DNA of 64,000 nucleotides, taken from the NCBI RefSeq assembly GCF_001458315.1, contig NZ_CYRX01000010.1:1-64000 (forward strand), in the 5' to 3' direction. Positions 17,051 to 25,241 of this stretch are shown piece after piece. Under the pieces are notes generated by a model. It was not told where the DNA came from, made no database searches, and saw only the letters and a program-made list of their open reading frames with translations. The position numbers were made by a program, and so were the translations under genes. The stretch is from Thalassobacter stenotrophicus. GTDB lineage: Bacteria > Pseudomonadota > Alphaproteobacteria > Rhodobacterales > Rhodobacteraceae. Each line of letters opens with the position of its first letter. The first letter of the stretch is position 1.

Positions 17051-18025
17051 ATGCAGACCCGAATGACCCGTCTGTTCGGGATCACGCATCCAATTATGCA
17101 AGGTGGCATGCACTACGTTGGGCTTGCACCCTTAGCGTCCGCCGTATCAAACGCGGGCGGGCTGGGCACTATCACGGCGCTGACTCTCGGTACACCTGAG
17201 CGTTTGGCAGCGGAAATTGCTACCTGTCGTTCACTGACCGAAAAGCCATTTGCGGTAAACCTGACATTTCTGCCCAGCATCAATGCGCCTGATTATCCAG
17301 CTTTGATAGACGCGATCATCGCGGGTGGTGTCGGGGTGGTTGAAACCGCTGGCCGTAGCCCAGAACGCTATATGAGGACCCTAAAGGACGCGGGGATTAC
17401 AGTGATCCACAAATGCACCTCCGTACGCCATGCTCTAAAAGCGCAAGACATAGAATGTGACGCCGTCTCTATCGACGGCTTTGAGTGCGGCGGACATCCG
17501 GGCGAAGATGATATCCCCAATATGATCCTGCTGCCGCGCGCTGCGGATGAACTGGAGATCCCGATAGTAGCCTCAGGCGGTATGGCGGATGCGCGCTCTC
17601 TCGTGGCCGCACTCGCGTTGGGCGCGGAGGGGATTAACATGGGCACTCGATTTGTCGCAACACGTGAGGCCCCCGTGCATGACAACGTACGTCAGGCCAT
17701 TGTTAAGGCCAGCGAACGTGACACGCGGTTGGTTATGCGACCTCTGCGCAATACTGAACGCGTACTGATAAATCCCGCGGTTGAAACCATCCTTGAGACG
17801 GAGGCGGCCCGAGGCGACGATTTGGTTTTTGGTGATATCGCCCCTCAAGTCGCAGGGGTTTATGGCCGCGTCATGAAGGATGGCGAAACGGATGCTGGCG
17901 CTTGGTCTTGCGGGATGGTGGCGGGGCTGATCAACGACGTGCCGACATGTGCCGATTTGATCGAACGGATCATGCAGGATGCCGAACACCTTATCTCTGA
18001 CCGCCTTACCCGGTTCGTGACATGA
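17051..18025 (+). CDS. NMO-family flavoprotein, IpdC-like
   Basis: A 324-residue TIM-barrel FMN protein of the nitronate monooxygenase superfamily. Visible are the N-terminal HPIMQGGM, SNAGGLG, KCTSVRHA, SIDGFECGGHPGED and ASGGMADARS phosphate-binding segments. The segment after the TSVRHA motif resembles IpdC, a flavin enzyme acting on CoA thioesters of steroid C/D-ring fragments, rather than true nitroalkane oxidases. ATG 17051 has AAGGAGGG upstream; the frame is open from GTG 17015. The stop overlaps the crotonase start by ATGA. An acyl-CoA redox role is inferred from context. Confidence 0.8.
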   Translation: MQTRMTRLFGITHPIMQGGMHYVGLAPLASAVSNAGGLGTITALTLGTPERLAAEIATCRSLTEKPFAVNLTFLPSINAPDYPALIDAIIAGGVGVVETAGRSPERYMRTLKDAGITVIHKCTSVRHALKAQDIECDAVSIDGFECGGHPGEDDIPNMILLPRAADELEIPIVASGGMADARSLVAALALGAEGINMGTRFVATREAPVHDNVRQAIVKASERDTRLVMRPLRNTERVLINPAVETILETEAARGDDLVFGDIAPQVAGVYGRVMKDGETDAGAWSCGMVAGLINDVPTCADLIERIMQDAEHLISDRLTRFVT

Positions 18026-18792
18026 CCGAATACGTTAGTCTTCAACGAAACGGCCTGGTTGCAACGATTTTGTTGAAACGGCCCGACGCTTATAATGCTC
18101 TAAACGAGAAAATGCGGCTGCAACTGGCGCAGGCAGTCGCAGAGGTCGAGGCCGATGCGACCCTGCGCGTGGTTGTTATTGCAGGCGTGGGGCGCGGGTT
18201 TTGCGCAGGGGCAGATATCAAGTCGCGGTCTGCCAAAACGTCTGGTGAGGTCTTGGAGGAGGAATTTCGTCCCTGCCTCGCGCCCATATGGAGCAGCGAC
18301 AAGATCTATATTGCGGCGGTGCATGGCTATGCCGCCGGGATCGGGGCCGCCATCGCACTGGCATGTGATCTAATCGTTATGGAGAACACAGCAAAGTTAG
18401 CGTTGGCATTTGCGGCCATAGGCCTGATCCCCGATGGTGGGCTGTGCTGGCACCTGACCCGTGCACTTGGATCGCGCCGCGCACTTGAAGCTATTGTCGA
18501 GGGCCAAAGCCTAGATGCAGAGCTCTGCGCTAAGACTGGTCTGGCCAACAGGATCACGGATCCTGGCGATGCCTTGGCAACAGCACAAACTTGGGCTGCA
18601 ACCATCGCAGATGCGGCACCGTTGGCCGTTACCGCCGCAAAGCGGCTGGTGGCGCAATCTGGTCAGATGGATATACACGATATATTTTCCTATGAGGCAA
18701 AAGAGCAGACGCACCTTGCGCAATCAAAGGATCATGATCGTGGCGTCGCGGCCTTTCTGGGCCGCGAAACGCCGGTATTCAAAGGCAGCTAG
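18022..18792 (+). CDS. Enoyl-CoA hydratase/isomerase, PaaG-like active site
   Basis: A 256-residue crotonase-fold enzyme. The oxyanion hole is visible in GRGFCAGADIKS and AAGIGAAIALACD. At the acid-base positions, the first glutamate of typical hydratases is replaced (AAIGL) and the second position shows IPDGG, as in PaaG-type isomerases where a single Asp works. It may thus shift a double bond rather than, or as well as, hydrate it (inference). It is coupled to the NMO-like gene by ATGA, and its stop overlaps the convergent acyl-CoA dehydrogenase gene by four bases. Confidence 0.85.
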   Translation: MTEYVSLQRNGLVATILLKRPDAYNALNEKMRLQLAQAVAEVEADATLRVVVIAGVGRGFCAGADIKSRSAKTSGEVLEEEFRPCLAPIWSSDKIYIAAVHGYAAGIGAAIALACDLIVMENTAKLALAFAAIGLIPDGGLCWHLTRALGSRRALEAIVEGQSLDAELCAKTGLANRITDPGDALATAQTWAATIADAAPLAVTAAKRLVAQSGQMDIHDIFSYEAKEQTHLAQSKDHDRGVAAFLGRETPVFKGS

Positions 18793-19886
18793 ACTAGATC
18801 AAATTGCATATAGCGCGCCAGATGGTGGTCCGCGTTACCCATTTCGTGATCGATCATCACCAGACGTTTCGCGAAATGACCCATCTCGTATTCCCACGTC
18901 ATGCCGATACCACCGTGAAGCTGGATCGCCTCTTCGGCGACCAATGTGCCGATCCGCCCGATGGAGTATTTGGCGGCTGATAGGGCCTTGTCGCAATCTG
19001 TCTCAGATTTATTCACGGCAGCGGCAGCATTGATGACGGCGGAGCGCGCCTGTTCGATCTCAAGCAAAACCTGAGCCATGCGATGTTGCAGCGCTTGAAA
19101 GCGTCCAATAACGGTGCCGAACTGTGTGCGGGTGCGAAGATAGTCCAACGTGGTTTCCTTGATCGCCTCCATGATGCCGAGAGCTTCGGCACATATGGCG
19201 AGGCACGCCCAGTTTTCGGCGGTACGCACGATCGTATCGGCGTGATGCGCTGATCCAAGGAGGGCATCGCTCGATATGGCTAAATCTGCGAAATGAATAT
19301 CACTAGCCGATCCACCATCGAAGGTGTCGTGATGGGTTATCGCAACGCCATTGGCTGTCGGGTCGATTAGAAAAAAGGACGCCTGTGCTGCGTCCGCGCC
19401 GCTTTGCGCACTGAGGACAATGGTATCGGCACCTGCGGCAAATTTCACCATGGGTGCGGTCCCGTTCAGGATCCAGCCAGCCTCAGATTGCTTTGCAGTT
19501 ACCCTGTCACCGGTTGTATGCGCTTGAGCGACAACGTAGCGGCTGGCGCCAGTTATTACCTTCGCCAACCGCTCAAAATCCCCTGCCGCGGCAAGGACGT
19601 GGCCTGAACGTAGCACACAATCGAGCAATGGTTCGACGACCAGTCCGCGGCCCAATTCTTGAAAGACAGCTGCAACGTCAAAAGCAGAGCCGCCAAAGCC
19701 CCCCTGTTCTTCGGTAAAGAAGACCCCAAACATCCCCAATTCGGCGAGGTTGTTCCAATGGACATCGCTGAACCCTTGGGGGCTGGCTGCTGCATCGTTC
19801 CGGTCCGACAGATTGTATTCATTCTGGATATAGCGGGCAAGAGTATCGACCACCATTTGCCGTTCTTCAGTGTGTGTGAAGTCCAT
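18789..19886 (-). CDS. Acyl-CoA dehydrogenase, PimD-like (small subunit of a pair)
   Basis: A 365-residue acyl-CoA dehydrogenase. The N-terminal helical domain, middle beta domain and C-terminal helical domain are all present, and LHGGIGMTWEYEMG is the usual late motif. A clear catalytic glutamate motif of the YEGT type is missing. It lies eight bases after a second acyl-CoA dehydrogenase on the same strand. Pairs like this (PimC/PimD, mycobacterial FadE28/29 and FadE26/27) form heterotetramers acting on dicarboxylyl- or bulky ring-bearing acyl-CoAs. The heteromer is inference from pairing and length. Confidence 0.85.
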   Translation of the reverse strand: MDFTHTEERQMVVDTLARYIQNEYNLSDRNDAAASPQGFSDVHWNNLAELGMFGVFFTEEQGGFGGSAFDVAAVFQELGRGLVVEPLLDCVLRSGHVLAAAGDFERLAKVITGASRYVVAQAHTTGDRVTAKQSEAGWILNGTAPMVKFAAGADTIVLSAQSGADAAQASFFLIDPTANGVAITHHDTFDGGSASDIHFADLAISSDALLGSAHHADTIVRTAENWACLAICAEALGIMEAIKETTLDYLRTRTQFGTVIGRFQALQHRMAQVLLEIEQARSAVINAAAAVNKSETDCDKALSAAKYSIGRIGTLVAEEAIQLHGGIGMTWEYEMGHFAKRLVMIDHEMGNADHHLARYMQFDLV

Positions 19887-19894
19887 GATATTTC

Positions 19895-21061
19895 CTAAAG
19901 CCCCAGGATCATCTTGCTGATGATGTTCTTCTGAATTTCGTTTGATCCGCCATAGATCGAGAGTTTTCGGTTGTTGAAATAGACGCCTGCTGCGTTCGTT
20001 GCGCCGGCGGGGGCCTGTTCGCCTGACCGCAGTGCTTGTGCGTCGCGCCCCACCACGCGACGGATGAGGCTGTCGAGCTCTTGATGGATTTCTGAGCCGA
20101 GGATCTTGAGCATCGAACTCTCTGCGCCGGGAGCCCCTCCACCCGCAACTGAGGCAAGGACACGCATGTTAGTGGTGTCCATGTTCGCCAGATCAATCTC
20201 AACCCGGGCGATCCGAGCCGCCAGAAGCGCCTTTTCATGGACGGAAAGGCTACGAGATTTTTCGGCAAACAAGTCTTTCAGCCGTGTAAGTTTTTTCTTA
20301 GACGCACCAACCATTGCAATGCCGGTGCGTTCATATGTCAGAAGGTATTTTGCGTAAGTCCAGCCTTCGTTCTCGGCACCCACAAGGTTTGAGGCCGGCA
20401 CGCGGACGTTGGTAAAGAACACTTCGTTGATCTCGTAGCCGCCATCGATTGTGCGGATTGGGCGCATCTCGATCCCCGGCGTGGCCAAGTCGATCAGCAA
20501 GAATGAAATACCCGCCTGCGGTTTGCCTTCGTTTGACGTGCGGACAAGGCAAAAAATCATATTCGCGTATTGGCCCAGTGTGGTCCACGTCTTTTGCCCG
20601 TTGACGATGTAATCATCACCATCGCGCACCGCTGTTGTACGAATGCTGGCTAGGTCCGAACCTGCTCCGGGTTCCGAATAGCCCTGACACCACCAATCTG
20701 TGCCGTCGATCATGCGAGGCAGATAGTAATCGCATTGTTCCTGCGAGCCGAACTTCATCAACACAGGCGCAAGCATCTTGAAATTAAACGCTAGCACCTT
20801 GGGTGCATCGGCACGGGCCATTTCCTCATCGAAAATATGGGTCTTGACCGGCCCCCATCCCGTTCCGCCAAATTCGACAGGCCAGTTGTAGGCGAGCCAG
20901 CCTTGGCGGCGCAGGATCGCATGCCAGTCCAGTAGTTGCTCCTTGTTTAGATAACCGCCCTCCGCAACGATCCGTGCGTATTCAGGAGGCAGGTTGTTTT
21001 CGACGAAGTCGCGCACCAGAGCGCGAAAGTCTTCATCCTCGGGCGAAAAGGTGGTGTCCAT
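19895..21061 (-). CDS. Acyl-CoA dehydrogenase, PimC-like (large subunit of a pair)
   Basis: A 388-residue acyl-CoA dehydrogenase resembling the large subunit of pimeloyl-CoA dehydrogenase. It shows WPVEFGGTGW near residue 60, GYSEPGAGSDLAS, NGQKTWTT and the C-terminal IYGGSNEIQKNIISKMILG. First gene of the two-gene pair; promoter 33 bases upstream carries the CATAC-type palindrome at 21094-21109. Reduced FAD would be reoxidised by the ETF encoded at 25242-26923. Substrate class (cyclic or dicarboxylic acyl-CoA) is inferred from family. Confidence 0.87.
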   Translation of the reverse strand: MDTTFSPEDEDFRALVRDFVENNLPPEYARIVAEGGYLNKEQLLDWHAILRRQGWLAYNWPVEFGGTGWGPVKTHIFDEEMARADAPKVLAFNFKMLAPVLMKFGSQEQCDYYLPRMIDGTDWWCQGYSEPGAGSDLASIRTTAVRDGDDYIVNGQKTWTTLGQYANMIFCLVRTSNEGKPQAGISFLLIDLATPGIEMRPIRTIDGGYEINEVFFTNVRVPASNLVGAENEGWTYAKYLLTYERTGIAMVGASKKKLTRLKDLFAEKSRSLSVHEKALLAARIARVEIDLANMDTTNMRVLASVAGGGAPGAESSMLKILGSEIHQELDSLIRRVVGRDAQALRSGEQAPAGATNAAGVYFNNRKLSIYGGSNEIQKNIISKMILGL

Positions 21062-21093
21062 CGTAGATCCTCCAGCGGTTCAATTCCACAAAA

Positions 21094-21109
21094 CATACCA
21101 ATCAGTATG
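21094..21109. promoter_or_regulatory. 16-bp palindrome, TetR-type operator copy 1
   Basis: CATACCAATCAGTATG, six-base arms (one mismatch) around four bases, 33 bases before the acyl-CoA dehydrogenase pair. An almost identical site is at 22297-22312, and both are followed by GTTTT-like sequence. The TetR gene between them is the likely regulator. A weaker GTAAGTAAAATGAAC half-match to the LysR-type box is at 21125. Confidence 0.65.
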
Positions 21110-21156
21110 TTTTACGAAAACGCTGTAAGTAAAATGAACCAATGCTTGCCCAGACG

Positions 21157-21804
21157 CTATGCGCGCGCGGTCAGTGTTCCGAGAGCCATTTGTGCGATGA
21201 GCTCTGCAATCTCGAGGTGGGTTTCATCTGTGTCTTCAGGACGAGCCTGATACCAGAAGATTGGCGCATTCAAGAGCACAAGCACGCTGTTTACAGTAAC
21301 CGAAATCGATTGCTGGGCAAAGCTGGTGTCCTTTTGCCCCGCCGTTATCACATCTCGAAACAGATCTTCATATCCGGCTTGCATGGATTTTATGTCATCC
21401 AGCAGTTCGCGTTCATGGGTTGGCAAGTCTGAACGCAGCCCCGCGCGCAGGTTTTCGACGACGACACGATGGTAAGGCAAATCGGCAAGGATACCCATGA
21501 CATGTGCACGGGCCATCGCCAGAAACCGCTGTGTCGTTGGTGCCGGAGTGTTTGCAATCGGTTTTACACGGCTAAGCACGGACAAGATCGACTGTTTTCG
21601 CACGGCCAACAGCAACTCACCCTTGCTGTTGAAGTGATGATAAACCTTGCCTTTCGAAGCGCCCATCTCTTGTGCGACTTGATCCATAGACGTGGCATCT
21701 ACACCGTTTTTTGCAAAGCAAATTGCGGCCGTTCGAACGATCTCTGGCTTAAGGTTTGCGCGGCTCAATGGTCTTTCGTCTCCGGTTGTCAGCTGCTTAT
21801 GCAA
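21157..21804 (-). CDS. TetR/AcrR-family regulator
   Basis: A 215-residue TetR-type repressor. Residues about 18-65 form the DNA-binding domain: a first helix, then ATSMDQVAQEMGASKGKVYHHFNSKGELL, the typical helix-turn-helix. The rest is the helical ligand and dimer domain. In acyl-CoA catabolic clusters such regulators commonly sense acyl-CoA. It lies between two copies of the CATAC palindrome (21094 and 22297), which are its probable operators. Its start overlaps the MaoC gene by eight bases, so it is co-transcribed and probably autoregulated. Confidence 0.88.
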   Translation of the reverse strand: MHKQLTTGDERPLSRANLKPEIVRTAAICFAKNGVDATSMDQVAQEMGASKGKVYHHFNSKGELLLAVRKQSILSVLSRVKPIANTPAPTTQRFLAMARAHVMGILADLPYHRVVVENLRAGLRSDLPTHERELLDDIKSMQAGYEDLFRDVITAGQKDTSFAQQSISVTVNSVLVLLNAPIFWYQARPEDTDETHLEIAELIAQMALGTLTARA

Positions 21805-22264
21805 AGATGGCGAGGGTCAGCCAATCGGCGACAAGAGCGGGCTTGGCTCCGCCTTCAATTTCTACTGTCATTGCGCTTGTTTGCAACAGTTGGCTATCTG
21901 ATTTACGGATAATATCTTTTGCGACGAACCGCCCCCGCACGCGCGCGCCGGATGGCACTGGCGTCAGAAAACGGACCTTGTCAAAGCCGTAGTTCATTCC
22001 CATGACTTGACCATCCTGGTTGGGAAAACTGTCAAATGCAAATCGGCTGGCCAACGATAAAATAAGGAAGCCATGGGCAATTGTCCCGCCGAAGGGGGAC
22101 TCTGCCGCGGCGCGGGCCGGGTCATTGTGGATGAATTGCCGGTCCAATGTGACGGTGCCAAACTCATCTATCATTTTCTGATCGACGGTTTGCCAGTCCG
22201 ACACACCTATTTCAGTGCCGAGGCGATTTTGGAGTGCGGTGAAGGCTGTATCGATAAAGGGCAT
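21797..22264 (-). CDS. MaoC-like (hot-dog) enoyl-CoA hydratase
   Basis: A 155-residue single hot-dog protein of the MaoC/NodN type. The hydratase motif is visible as FIHNDPARAAAESPFGGTIAHGFLILSL, with the catalytic Asp and His; GMNYGFDKVRFLTPV is also typical. It would hydrate a 2-enoyl-CoA. The gene is first in a minus-strand pair with the TetR regulator and is divergent from the iron alcohol dehydrogenase across a promoter with the 22297 palindrome. Confidence 0.87.
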   Translation of the reverse strand: MPFIDTAFTALQNRLGTEIGVSDWQTVDQKMIDEFGTVTLDRQFIHNDPARAAAESPFGGTIAHGFLILSLASRFAFDSFPNQDGQVMGMNYGFDKVRFLTPVPSGARVRGRFVAKDIIRKSDSQLLQTSAMTVEIEGGAKPALVADWLTLAIFA

Positions 22265-22296
22265 GGCGGTCTTGTCCGTATTGATTTCGTTGACAC

Positions 22297-22312
22297 CATA
22301 CTCACTAGTATG
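22297..22312. promoter_or_regulatory. 16-bp palindrome, TetR-type operator copy 2
   Basis: CATACTCACTAGTATG, perfect six-base arms around CACT, in the divergent promoter between the MaoC-TetR pair and the iron alcohol dehydrogenase. It matches the copy at 21094. One bound repressor could control both directions. Confidence 0.65.
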
Positions 22313-22355
22313 TTTTTTGTCGAGAAGCCTTACGAATTAAAGAAAGCCTGATGCT

Positions 22356-23525
22356 ATGACTTTGGCACATGATAGTTTCGCCTTCGACACCGTGCCTTCC
22401 GTTAGGTTCGGCGCAGGTTGCCTTGGTCAAATCGGGTCGATCGCAGGTGAAACAGTCGGCAAAACCTGTCTTGTTGTCACCGATCGCGGTCTTGTGGCGA
22501 CCGGTATCGTGGATCAAGCACTTGCAGCTTTACACTCGTGCGGGATCCATTGCGAAGTCTTTGACCAGGTTGAGGCTGATCCATCCGAGGCGACAGTCTT
22601 ATCGGCAGTTGCACAGGCGAGGGCGCTTGGCTGCAACAGTATCATCGGGCTTGGGGGCGGGTCTTCTCTCGATGTGGCGAAGCTAGTTGCGTATCTTGCT
22701 GGAACAGGTGAGCAGATCAGCGACATTTACGGAGTGGGACTAGCATTGGGCAAGCGTTTGCCGCTGGTGTTGGTTCCTACGACATCAGGGACCGGATCCG
22801 AGGTCACACCGATCGCAATCGTAACGACACCAAGCCAAGAGAAAATGGGGGTGGTGTCATCGGCGTTATTGCCTGACGTAGCGCTTCTTGACCCGCTCCT
22901 AACCCTCGGGCTGCCAGCGAATATCACGGCGGCGACAGGAATTGATGCGATGGTGCACGCCATTGAGGCCTACGCCTCCGCTAGTCCAAACAACAATCCC
23001 ATCTCACGCACCCTCGCACTTCAGGCATTGCGTCTGCTCGGTGGCGCGCTCTTGCGCGGAGTGCATCAGGGTGATGACCTTGGAGCGCGATCAGACCTTT
23101 TGATCGGTTCCATGCTGGCCGGACAGGCCTTCGCAAATTCTCCGGTCGCAGCTGTGCATGCGCTCGCCTATCCGATTGGCGGGCATTTCAAAATTCCACA
23201 CGGGCTCTCCAACGCATTGGTCCTTCCGCATGTCTTGCGGTTCAACATCAACACCGCCCCGGATGCCTACGCGCAAATGGCGTCTGCTGCCTTTCCGAAG
23301 TTGGCGGATGTTCCCAAAGCTGAAAGGGCTGCGGCCTTCTGCAATTGTCTCGAAGGTTTGTCGCGCAGTTGCAACTTACCACAACGCTTGCGCGATGTCG
23401 GTATTGCGCGCGAAGCCCTGCCGATGATGGCACGCGACGCCATGAATCAGACCCGACTTCTCATAAACAACCCGCGTCCAGTCACTGAGGCAGACGCCCT
23501 ATCCATCTACGAGGCCGCATGGTGA
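22356..23525 (+). CDS. Iron-containing alcohol dehydrogenase
   Basis: A 389-residue group III (Fe-type) alcohol dehydrogenase. Motifs: GGGSSLDVAK for NAD(P), VPTTSGTGSEVTP, DAMVHAIEAYAS, and the metal-binding HALAYPIGGHFKIPHG. It would oxidise a primary alcohol to aldehyde or act in reverse. In context the alcohol released by the fusion enzyme's esterase step is an attractive substrate (inference); no aldehyde dehydrogenase is present nearby. It overlaps the thioesterase start by seven bases. Confidence 0.88.
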   Translation: MTLAHDSFAFDTVPSVRFGAGCLGQIGSIAGETVGKTCLVVTDRGLVATGIVDQALAALHSCGIHCEVFDQVEADPSEATVLSAVAQARALGCNSIIGLGGGSSLDVAKLVAYLAGTGEQISDIYGVGLALGKRLPLVLVPTTSGTGSEVTPIAIVTTPSQEKMGVVSSALLPDVALLDPLLTLGLPANITAATGIDAMVHAIEAYASASPNNNPISRTLALQALRLLGGALLRGVHQGDDLGARSDLLIGSMLAGQAFANSPVAAVHALAYPIGGHFKIPHGLSNALVLPHVLRFNINTAPDAYAQMASAAFPKLADVPKAERAAAFCNCLEGLSRSCNLPQRLRDVGIAREALPMMARDAMNQTRLLINNPRPVTEADALSIYEAAW

Positions 23526-23962
23526 ACCGCCCTGAACCCCCAACCCGTGCAGAATATCTGACGTTTAGAACGATCACCACGCGGTGGTTCGATAACGACA
23601 TCTATGGACATATGAACAATACGGTTCACTACGAACTCTTTGACACCGCTGTGAATGGTCTCCTTGTCGAAAAACGTATTCTCAGCTTGCGAGATAGTTC
23701 TGCGGTTTTTCTTGTTGTCAGTTCTGGCTGCAACTATTTTTCGGAGCTTGCCTTTCCGGACGTCATCAATGCGGGTCTCAGCGTCACAAAGCTGGGAACG
23801 TCATCAGTGCACTACGATATCGGCTTGTTTGCTGGAGAAAGCGGTCGTGCCGCGGCGCGTGGGCACTTCATACACGTAAACGTAGATCGAGAATCACGAC
23901 GGCCAATTCCTATCTCAGATCAGGCTCGCATGGTCCTGAGCGAGCTGGTTGTATCCGAATGA
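23519..23962 (+). CDS. Acyl-CoA thioesterase, 4HBT type
   Basis: A 147-residue hot-dog thioesterase. The catalytic segment TRWFDNDIYGHMNNTVHYELFD contains the 4-hydroxybenzoyl-CoA thioesterase-like Asp motif. It hydrolyses an acyl-CoA to free acid, which may drain dead-end thioesters and spare CoA. It is coupled to the iron alcohol dehydrogenase (overlap of seven bases) and is the last gene of that operon. Confidence 0.85.
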   Translation: MVNRPEPPTRAEYLTFRTITTRWFDNDIYGHMNNTVHYELFDTAVNGLLVEKRILSLRDSSAVFLVVSSGCNYFSELAFPDVINAGLSVTKLGTSSVHYDIGLFAGESGRAAARGHFIHVNVDRESRRPIPISDQARMVLSELVVSE

Positions 23963-23994
23963 AACGTTGCGTTTCTGAGCACTTCACAAGTGCA

Positions 23995-24009
23995 GTAAGT
24001 AAAACTTAC
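23995..24009 (+). promoter_or_regulatory. 15-bp palindrome, operator copy 3 (LysR-type box)
   Basis: GTAAGTAAAACTTAC is a perfect inverted repeat with six-base arms around AAA, 90 bases before the porin start. It is the best copy of the motif also seen at 4874 and 9005. Confidence 0.6.
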
Positions 24010-24098
24010 CTCATTTATTGAGTGAGTAATCTGAGATTAACGTCCCCAAGGCGACGCGCGGAGGCTGTGGGCGCTGAAATTCTTTGGGAGGAGCAATA

Positions 24099-25160
24099 AT
24101 GAAACTGAAAATCACCACCAGTGCCGCGATCCTTGGCGCCGTAGCGACAACTGCCTCGGCAGGTTCGCTTGAAAGAAACAATATGCCGATCGAACTCTTG
24201 TTTGACTCGGGAAACGTGGTGCAGTTCTCGTATACTGCCCCAAACCTAAACCTATCGGCAGCACCATTCGGCAGCACAGGCAGCGTTTTGAATGATTTCA
24301 CTACAGTCGGGTTAGCCTTCAAAACCGACATCAACGATGATCTCGCGCTCGGTGTGTTTTTCAATCAACCATTCGGTGCTGACAACGGCTACGAAGGCCC
24401 CGGCGCCGCAGGCCTTGCCATCGACTTTCAGAGCAATGAACTGGCGGCTGTTCTCAGTTACCAGATGAATCAAAATCTTTCGCTCCACGGCGGTGTCCGT
24501 GTGGTGGAGAGTGAACTCAATCTAAGCATACCAATCCCATCACCTTCCTTCCTCTATACATTGGACGCCAAGTCAGACAGAGGGTTTGGCTACTTGTTAG
24601 GTGCGTCTTATGTTGTGCCCGAACGGGGTGCTCGCGTTACACTGACCTATCAATCGTCCGTGAAACACAATTTCGAAAGCACCGAATTCGTTGGAGCAAC
24701 AATTGACGGGAACACAGAGGCCGAACTGCCGCAGTCGCTCAAATTGGACGGTGAGATTGCGCTAAACTCAAGCACTTTGCTGTTTGGCAGTGTGAAGTGG
24801 TCCGACTATTCGAATTTCGACGTCGCTGCGCCGGGATACGCGGGGATTGCCGGGCAGGTTAGTGTCATCGACTACAACGAAGACAACATTAACGTCAGCG
24901 TCGGTCTGGGACGGTCGATCAACGACGAATGGTCGGGCTTTGGCATCCTGGAAGCCCAACTCACAGATGGAGAAGCGAACGAGCTGCGCCCCTATGATGG
25001 TAGCCGGGCACTGACACTCGGCGCACGTTACACGAGCGGTCAGTATGAAATTACGGCCGGTGCGCAATATCGACAGTTCGGCGATGCGACTGTTAGCGGT
25101 GCTACGTTCTCTGGAAATGATGCGGTTTCGCCGTTCCTGCAGATCGCCTATTCGTTCTAA
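24099..25160 (+). CDS. FadL/TodX-like outer-membrane hydrophobic-compound porin
   Basis: A 353-residue outer-membrane beta-barrel of the FadL/Toluene_X type, admitting long-chain acids or hydrocarbons. Residues 1-21 are a signal peptide ending TASA. The mature N-terminus is followed by alternating amphipathic strands, and the last residue is Phe (QIAYSF), the barrel-assembly signal. ATG 24099 is preceded by GGGAGGAG; the in-frame TTG at 24084 is rejected for removing it. An operator palindrome stands upstream and a strong terminator follows. Its presence says the substrate of the cluster is hydrophobic. Confidence 0.85.
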   Translation: MKLKITTSAAILGAVATTASAGSLERNNMPIELLFDSGNVVQFSYTAPNLNLSAAPFGSTGSVLNDFTTVGLAFKTDINDDLALGVFFNQPFGADNGYEGPGAAGLAIDFQSNELAAVLSYQMNQNLSLHGGVRVVESELNLSIPIPSPSFLYTLDAKSDRGFGYLLGASYVVPERGARVTLTYQSSVKHNFESTEFVGATIDGNTEAELPQSLKLDGEIALNSSTLLFGSVKWSDYSNFDVAAPGYAGIAGQVSVIDYNEDNINVSVGLGRSINDEWSGFGILEAQLTDGEANELRPYDGSRALTLGARYTSGQYEITAGAQYRQFGDATVSGATFSGNDAVSPFLQIAYSF

Positions 25161-25171
25161 TCCCGAACTGA

Positions 25172-25205
25172 GGGCGACCGCTGATGCTCAGCAGTCGCCC
25201 TTTTT
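25172..25205 (+). terminator. Rho-independent terminator after the porin
   Basis: A GC-rich stem (GGGCGAC.GCTGA with TCAGC.GTCGCCC) followed by five T. It isolates the porin from etfBA. Confidence 0.85.
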
Positions 25206-25241
25206 CTGTTCTTAAAGATGATGAAGCTGGAGAAGCCGCTG

